Of a stretch of 18,772 nucleotides of DNA, positions 15,132 through 18,772 are shown piece after piece. A program made the translations under genes and the position numbers. The DNA is from Alistipes sp. (lineage in GTDB: Bacteria; Bacteroidota; Bacteroidia; Bacteroidales; Rikenellaceae): positions 1-18,772 of the forward strand of contig JAIEHQ010000188.1 of the NCBI GenBank assembly GCA_029065825.1, in the 5' to 3' direction. The notes beneath the pieces were generated by a model. The model saw only the letters and a list, made by a program, of their open reading frames with translations. It did no database searches and was not told where the DNA came from. Positions within the stretch are counted from its first letter, which is position 1. The number at the start of each line of letters is the position of its first letter.

Positions 15132-17108
15132 ATGAAAACTATCAATCTGAAACTCGGGACGCTTCTCGTGGCCGCAGCCGCACTCTTCGGCTGTACGCAG
15201 GATCCCGCCGAGAACGCGCAGCCGAATGCAGGAAACGATGCGATCGAGCGCAAAATCCTGTTTGCATGGACGGAGGCTCCGGGCGGCGAGCTGCTGGTCA
15301 AGCTCTCCGACCAGACGGTCGCTGCGATCGAACAGAACATCGCCCCCTCGAATGCGACGCGCAGCGGCGTGGAGCCGTTCGATGCCGTTCTGACCGACAT
15401 CGGCGCAATGTCGCTCGAACGAGTATTCCCCTACGACAAGCGCAACGAGGAGGAGGCGCGCGCCTACGGTCTGCACCGCTGGTACACCGTCCGCTTCGAC
15501 TCGCAGGTCGCCCTGAACGATGCCGCACGCAAGCTCGCCGGACTCGACGACATCGCCTACGTGCAGTACAACCCCCATGTCGAGCCTATGTTCGACGGCA
15601 AGTTCGTGCCTGTCGCAGCGACGGGGGCTTACGACCGGATCGAGACCCGCACCACCATGTCGGGCTTCAACGATCCCGAGCTGAAGAGCCAGTGGCACTA
15701 CAACAACACGGGCGACGAGACGCTCGTCAAGCCGATCGCTGCGGGCTGCGACATCAATCTGGAGGCTGCCTGGGAGCTTTGCACGGGCGATCCTTCGATC
15801 ATCGTGGCCGTTTCCGACCAGCCGGTCGATCCCGCGCACGAGGACATCGCCGCCAACATGTGGATCAACACCAAAGAGCTGAACGGCTCGGAAGGTGTCG
15901 ATGACGACGGCAACGGATACAAGGACGACATCCACGGATACAACTTCGTAAACAACACGAGCACCCTCATCTACGGCGGCGATGCCGCTTCGCACGGCAT
16001 GCACGTGGCCGGCACCATCTCGGCCGTCAATAACAACGGCACGGGTGTCTGCGGCATCGCGGGCGGCAGCGGCAAGAACGACGGCGTGAAGATCATGACG
16101 CTCCAGATCTTCAGTCCGACCTCCTCCGCAACGACTAGTCAGGTCGCTGCGGCCATCAAATACGCGGCCGACAACGGTGCTTCGATCCTGCAGTGCAGCT
16201 GGGGTCTGGGTTCGTCGGGTCCCTCCACCGACCAGGCCTACCTGGCCATGTGCGGTGTCGAAGCCGAAGCATTCCACTACTTCATTACCAAGCCCCGCGA
16301 GAACAGCCCGCTCAACGGCGGTATCGCCATCGTAGCCGGCGGTAACGATGGTACGGCGTGCGACTATCCGGCCGCCTATCCCGAAATGGTCTGCGTGACC
16401 TCGGTCAGCACGGACTTCACTCCCTCGACCTTTACCAACTTCAGCACGGCGGCCGACATCGCGGCTCCGGGCGGCGACCTGAACTACCACAACGACCGCA
16501 GCGAGAAGGGCGGCATTCTCTCGACGCTCCTTCCCCCGACCAACTACGGCTACATGTCGGGTACCTCGATGGCATGCCCCCACGTCTCGGGCGTAGCGGC
16601 TCTGGCGCTCTCTTACGCCAAGCAGCTGGGCAAGACCTTCCAGCCTGAAGAGTTCCGTTCGATGCTGCTGGCTTCGGTCAGCGATCTCGACAGCCACCTT
16701 ACCGGCACGAAGAAGTTCAGACCCTACAATAACTTCAGCGGCATAATGGAGCTGGAGAACTACCGGGGCAAGATGGGCGGCGGCATGGTCGATGCCTACA
16801 AGCTGCTGCTGGCCGTGCGCGGCATTCCGGCCATCATGGTCGCTCCCAACGAGCCGACGACCATCACGCTCTCCGAGTACTACAGCGACCTGGCCAAGCT
16901 GAACTACTTCTTCGAGGCGGACAAGGATACGATCGAGAAGCTCGGTCTGACCGAGAGCAACGCTACCGGCGACAAGGTGACGATTACCTGCACCAAGCAG
17001 GGCGCAGGCATCGCGAGAATCCGCTCGTCGGTGGGCGGCACCTCGATGAGCCGCGAGGTCGCGATCATCTGCCGTGCGAAAGCCGCAGCGAACGGCGGCT
17101 GGATGTAA
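15132..17108 (+). CDS. S8 family (subtilisin-like) lipoprotein peptidase, second of a tandem pair
   Basis: Paralogue of the gene before it, 658 residues, with the same plan: lipobox LFGC with Cys21, propeptide-like region (about 50-155), S8 domain (about 185-560) and C-terminal domain with the identical last 12 residues. Catalytic residues are D229, H288, N405 and S479. Two normally fixed motif positions differ: the Asp motif reads DQP instead of DxG (P231), and HGTHVAG reads HGMHVAG (M290). ATG 15132 is chosen because it aligns with the start of the first copy (MKxxNLKxGT). The in-frame ATG at 15087 would add 15 charged residues before the signal peptide. No promoter was seen in the 48-base gap, so it is probably co-transcribed. 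It may be active with altered specificity, or weakened; sequence alone does not decide. Confidence 0.92.
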   Translation: MKTINLKLGTLLVAAAALFGCTQDPAENAQPNAGNDAIERKILFAWTEAPGGELLVKLSDQTVAAIEQNIAPSNATRSGVEPFDAVLTDIGAMSLERVFPYDKRNEEEARAYGLHRWYTVRFDSQVALNDAARKLAGLDDIAYVQYNPHVEPMFDGKFVPVAATGAYDRIETRTTMSGFNDPELKSQWHYNNTGDETLVKPIAAGCDINLEAAWELCTGDPSIIVAVSDQPVDPAHEDIAANMWINTKELNGSEGVDDDGNGYKDDIHGYNFVNNTSTLIYGGDAASHGMHVAGTISAVNNNGTGVCGIAGGSGKNDGVKIMTLQIFSPTSSATTSQVAAAIKYAADNGASILQCSWGLGSSGPSTDQAYLAMCGVEAEAFHYFITKPRENSPLNGGIAIVAGGNDGTACDYPAAYPEMVCVTSVSTDFTPSTFTNFSTAADIAAPGGDLNYHNDRSEKGGILSTLLPPTNYGYMSGTSMACPHVSGVAALALSYAKQLGKTFQPEEFRSMLLASVSDLDSHLTGTKKFRPYNNFSGIMELENYRGKMGGGMVDAYKLLLAVRGIPAIMVAPNEPTTITLSEYYSDLAKLNYFFEADKDTIEKLGLTESNATGDKVTITCTKQGAGIARIRSSVGGTSMSREVAIICRAKAAANGGWM

Positions 17109-17131
17109 TTCGGCACGGAAGCCATAAAACC

Positions 17132-17171
17132 GAAACGGTCCGTGAAGCGCAGTGCTTCGCGGACCGTTTTT
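17132..17171 (+). terminator. Intrinsic terminator of the S8 peptidase pair
   Basis: Sixteen base pairs (17133-17148 with 17154-17169) with a single G-U pair, a five-base loop and a TTTTT run that ends the right arm (17167-17171). It lies 24 bases after the second S8 stop. The left arm includes AAACGGTCCG. Confidence 0.9.
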
Positions 17172-17299
17172 CATCCGCCCCGGCGCATGCCGCCGTACGT
17201 CGATCGTCCGTCCTGTGCCCCCCGAAAAACTCCCGCCGGGCGCAAAGTCAGACGAACCCCGCTTCCGTCCGCGGCCGGCCCCTGCTCGGCACCGCCCCG
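17172..17299. other. Gene-free stretch before the repeat
   Basis: Between the S8 terminator and the repeat there is no coding region that I can support. The short open frames here are arginine- and proline-rich and look like GC-rich noise. I see no RNA gene or mobile element. Confidence 0.4.
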
Positions 17300-17447
17300 G
17301 ATACTCCCGCCCGACAAAATGCAAGCGGGCTTGTTTTTGGCACTCGCTTATTCGTATCTTTAACTTCGTTTTAGATACTTCCGCTCGGCAAAATCGCAAA
17401 CAAACTTGCTTTTGCACTCGCTTATTCGTATCTTTGACTTCGCTGCG
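17300..17447 (+). repeat. Dispersed non-coding repeat, copy B: two tandem 74-bp units plus a degenerate third start
   Basis: Units start with GATACT at 17300 and 17374, exactly 74 bases apart. A decayed start (GATGCGTCCGGCGCA) begins at 17448, again 74 bases on. Bases 17351-17400 are a perfect inverted match to 11074-11123. Unit 1 has the dyad CAAGC-GG-GCTTG (17322-17333). Unit 2 has a weaker one, GCAA-ACAAAC-TTGC (17396-17409). No transposase or terminal target duplication was seen nearby. Confidence 0.87.
17406..17436 (+). promoter_or_regulatory. Promoter inside repeat B, probably for the histidine kinase (TTG-N20-TATCTTTG)
   Basis: TTG at 17406-17408 and TATCTTTG at 17429-17436 are 20 bases apart and fit the consensus fully. 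The first unit offers TTG 17331-17333 and TATCTTTA 17355-17362 with a 21-base spacer. Both point at the histidine kinase, with leaders of about 120 and 195 bases. No closer promoter is evident, and nothing else codes up to 17564. Confidence 0.55.
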
Positions 17448-17564
17448 GATGCGTCCGGCGCATCTCCCGTGCGGGGTGCGGGACGGAACCGGCGCAACGG
17501 AGCGTCTCCGGCAGGCCGGACACCGGGTGCAAAAACGAATGTTGAATAAGAAAGAAACGTCTCT

Positions 17565-18536
17565 ATGTGGATTAAGATCTTGCTCGTCGTGGCCATCCTC
17601 GTTCAGGTGGTAGCTTCGGTTTATGCCGTGCGGCTGATCCGCACGACCAAGTACAATTCGATCTGGATTCTCTTTACCCTCGGATTCACGCTGCTCTCCG
17701 TCGAACGGGTGGTGCAGTTTCTGCGGGCCAACGACCAGGAGATTCCCTACGAAGTGTTCGTCTGGCTGGGGGTAATCATCTCGGTCAGCATGTCGCTGGG
17801 TGTCATGTACGCCTCGAAGCTCTTCCGTTACATCGCCCGCCTCAACCGCCAGCGGCAGCTGCTGAACAAGCGGATTCTGACGGCCGTGCTGCGCACCGAG
17901 GAGAAGTCGCGCTCGCGCTTCTCGAAGGAGCTGCACGACGGCCTGGGTCCGCTGCTCTCGTCGGCCCGCATGTCGCTCTCGGCGCTGCGGCGCGAGCAGC
18001 TCGCGGAGGACCAGCAGGAGATTCTGGCCAACACGACCTATGTGATCGACGAGGCGATCCGCTCCCTGCGCGAAATATCGAACAACCTGTCGCCCCACGT
18101 GCTCAACGACTTCGGACTGGCGCGCGGGATTCAGAACTTCGTCGGCAAAAGCGCGACGATCCACGACGTGAAGATCCGTTTCGTGACCAACCTGCGCGAC
18201 GAACGGTTCGACACCGACGTGGAGGTCATCCTCTACCGGGTGGTGTGCGAGCTGATAAACAATTCGCTGCGCCATTCGGGCTGCACGGAGATCAACCTTT
18301 CGCTCTCGCGCAGCGGCCGGACCCTCTCGCTCGACTATTCCGACAACGGCAGGGGCTTCGATCCGGAGGCGCTGACCGACTGCGGCATGGGACTGTCGAA
18401 TATCGCCTCGCGCATCAATTCGCTCAGCGGGCGGTGCGAGATCGCCAGCTCGAAGGGGCGGGGCATGCAGGCCCGCATCAGGGTAACGACCGACGGCGAT
18501 GCCGCAGTTGCGGAGGAGGCAGCCGGCGGACGATGA
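17565..18536 (+). CDS. NarL-type membrane sensor histidine kinase
   Basis: Two-component sensor kinase of 323 residues. Three hydrophobic stretches (about 3-22, 33-47 and 66-83) make a compact membrane anchor with no recognisable extracellular or PAS sensor domain. The arrangement resembles small membrane-sensing kinases of the LiaS/DesK kind, though that is only analogy. The dimerisation and phosphoacceptor region is the HisKA_3 type with H124 in KELHDGLGPLLSSARMSL. The ATPase follows with the N box ELINNSLRHS (229-238), DNGRGFD (260-266) and GMGLSNIASRI (274-284). ATG 17565 is the first start after the repeat and gives the first membrane segment at once. The partner response regulator starts 65 bases downstream. 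The signal is unknown. Confidence 0.93.
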   Translation: MWIKILLVVAILVQVVASVYAVRLIRTTKYNSIWILFTLGFTLLSVERVVQFLRANDQEIPYEVFVWLGVIISVSMSLGVMYASKLFRYIARLNRQRQLLNKRILTAVLRTEEKSRSRFSKELHDGLGPLLSSARMSLSALRREQLAEDQQEILANTTYVIDEAIRSLREISNNLSPHVLNDFGLARGIQNFVGKSATIHDVKIRFVTNLRDERFDTDVEVILYRVVCELINNSLRHSGCTEINLSLSRSGRTLSLDYSDNGRGFDPEALTDCGMGLSNIASRINSLSGRCEIASSKGRGMQARIRVTTDGDAAVAEEAAGGR

Positions 18537-18558
18537 GGGCCGGCTCGGCGACGGAAGG

Positions 18559-18590
18559 GCCGCACGTCCGATGCGGCGGCCGGTTTTGTT
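18559..18590 (+). terminator. Hairpin with T-rich tail between kinase and regulator
   Basis: GCCGCA (18559-18564) and TGCGGC (18572-18577) form a 6-bp stem with a 7-base loop, followed after GGCCGG-like bases by TTTTGTTT (18583-18590). It could be a partial terminator or attenuator that lowers expression of the regulator. The stem is short, so a chance occurrence is possible. Confidence 0.35.
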
Positions 18591-18601
18591 TGCAATGAAT
18601 T

Positions 18602-18727
18602 ATGAGTGACCTTATGACTATGGAGCCGTGCCGGGTGGTGCTGGTGGACGACCATTCGCTTTTCCGCAGCGGACTGAAAGGGCTACTCGACCGGTGCGCC
18701 GGGGTGCGCGTCGTGGGCGAGGCGGCA
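18602..18727 (+). CDS. Response regulator (NarL/FixJ type), 3' end missing
   Basis: First 42 codons of a receiver domain. The sequence CRVVLVDDHSLFRSGLKGLL is the standard opening of NarL-family regulators, with the acidic pair D16-D17 that coordinates Mg near the phosphorylation site. RVVGEA then follows, as expected before the second helix. The phosphoacceptor aspartate and the helix-turn-helix output domain are missing because genomic sequence stops here. The frame does run into a TGA at 18746-18748, but the bases from 18728 match a sequencing adapter, so that stop is not real. ATG 18602 is the most upstream start in frame; 18614 and 18620 are also possible. It lies 65 bases after the kinase and is presumably its cognate regulator. 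Confidence 0.82.
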
Positions 18728-18772
18728 CTGTCGCTGATCCACATCTGACGCTTCCGACGATATGCAGTGGGT
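18728..18772. other. Illumina Nextera adapter read-through (non-genomic contig end)
   Basis: Bases 18728-18760 agree at 29 of 33 positions with the Nextera read-2-side adapter (CTGTC start, ACATCTGACGCT core, CCGACGA end). Mismatches are at 18733, 18736, 18739 and 18753. The next eight bases, TATGCAGT (18761-18768), are the reverse complement of the i5 index S506 (ACTGCATA). The last four match the following adapter bases GTGT in three positions. This is recalled adapter sequence, compared by eye. Confidence 0.93.

Noticed and set aside
17142..17363. Small plus-strand open frames between the S8 pair and the kinase
   Set aside because: They overlap the terminator and the promoter-bearing repeat, are Arg/Pro-rich and have no family signal.
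15102..18275. A 1057-codon open frame on the minus strand opposite the S8 pair and the kinase
   Set aside because: It spans several genes with clear family motifs on the other strand, crosses a terminator and the repeat, and its translation (His/Asp/Val/Arg-rich) has no domain signal. It is a GC-driven mirror frame.
18602..18748. A complete 48-residue stand-alone mini receiver protein
   Set aside because: The last six residues and the stop are encoded by adapter sequence; the gene is simply cut by the contig end.
1..18772. CRISPR array, tRNA, rRNA, transposase, integrase or phage genes
   Set aside because: I looked for spaced direct repeats, tRNA-like cloverleaf ends, DDE transposase or integrase motifs and saw none; the only repeat family is the 74-bp element.

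Overview
This is a chromosomal segment of a high-GC member of the Bacteroidota, most likely the Bacteroidales and plausibly Alistipes/Rikenellaceae. Three things suggest this. The conserved neighbourhoods nadK-uppS-bamA-ompH-ompH and surE-ricT-gldH-trmB are typical of the phylum. Most promoters read as the Bacteroidetes type, a TTG/TTTG -33 box and a TAnnTTTG -7 box 18-21 bases apart. The genes rarely carry a Shine-Dalgarno sequence. The genus is inference from base composition and gene content.

Layout. Bases 1-5265 (+ strand) hold an envelope-biogenesis cluster: the 3' part of NAD kinase, undecaprenyl diphosphate synthase, the outer-membrane insertase BamA and two Skp/OmpH-like periplasmic chaperones, closed by a strong hairpin terminator. 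Bases 5377-7587 (- strand) hold a long RelA/SpoT-type (p)ppGpp enzyme whose hydrolase site looks degraded. It is divergent from a YjaB-like acetyltransferase (7698-8150, +). Bases 8230-12065 (- strand) hold trmB, gldH, ricT and surE, transcribed surE to trmB, with a separate promoter in front of ricT. Bases 12316-12924 hold rplS (ribosomal protein L19) with its own promoter, a leader of about 150 bases and an 18-bp-stem terminator. Bases 13086-17108 hold two tandem paralogous S8 (subtilisin-like) lipoprotein peptidases in one transcription unit. Bases 17565-18727 hold a NarL-type membrane histidine kinase followed by the first 42 codons of its response regulator.

The two observations I value most lie outside the genes. 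First, a dispersed non-coding element occurs twice in opposite orientations (11030-11174 and 17300-17447). Each copy has two tandem units of about 74 bp, and every unit carries a small dyad and a consensus-like promoter. One copy supplies the apparent ricT promoter and the other points at the histidine kinase. Second, the last 45 bases (18728-18772) are not genomic. They match the Illumina Nextera read-2 adapter read-through plus an i5 index, so the apparent stop of the response regulator is an assembly artefact.

Apart from these, the region is mostly core genome. I did not find a convincing new multi-gene system.
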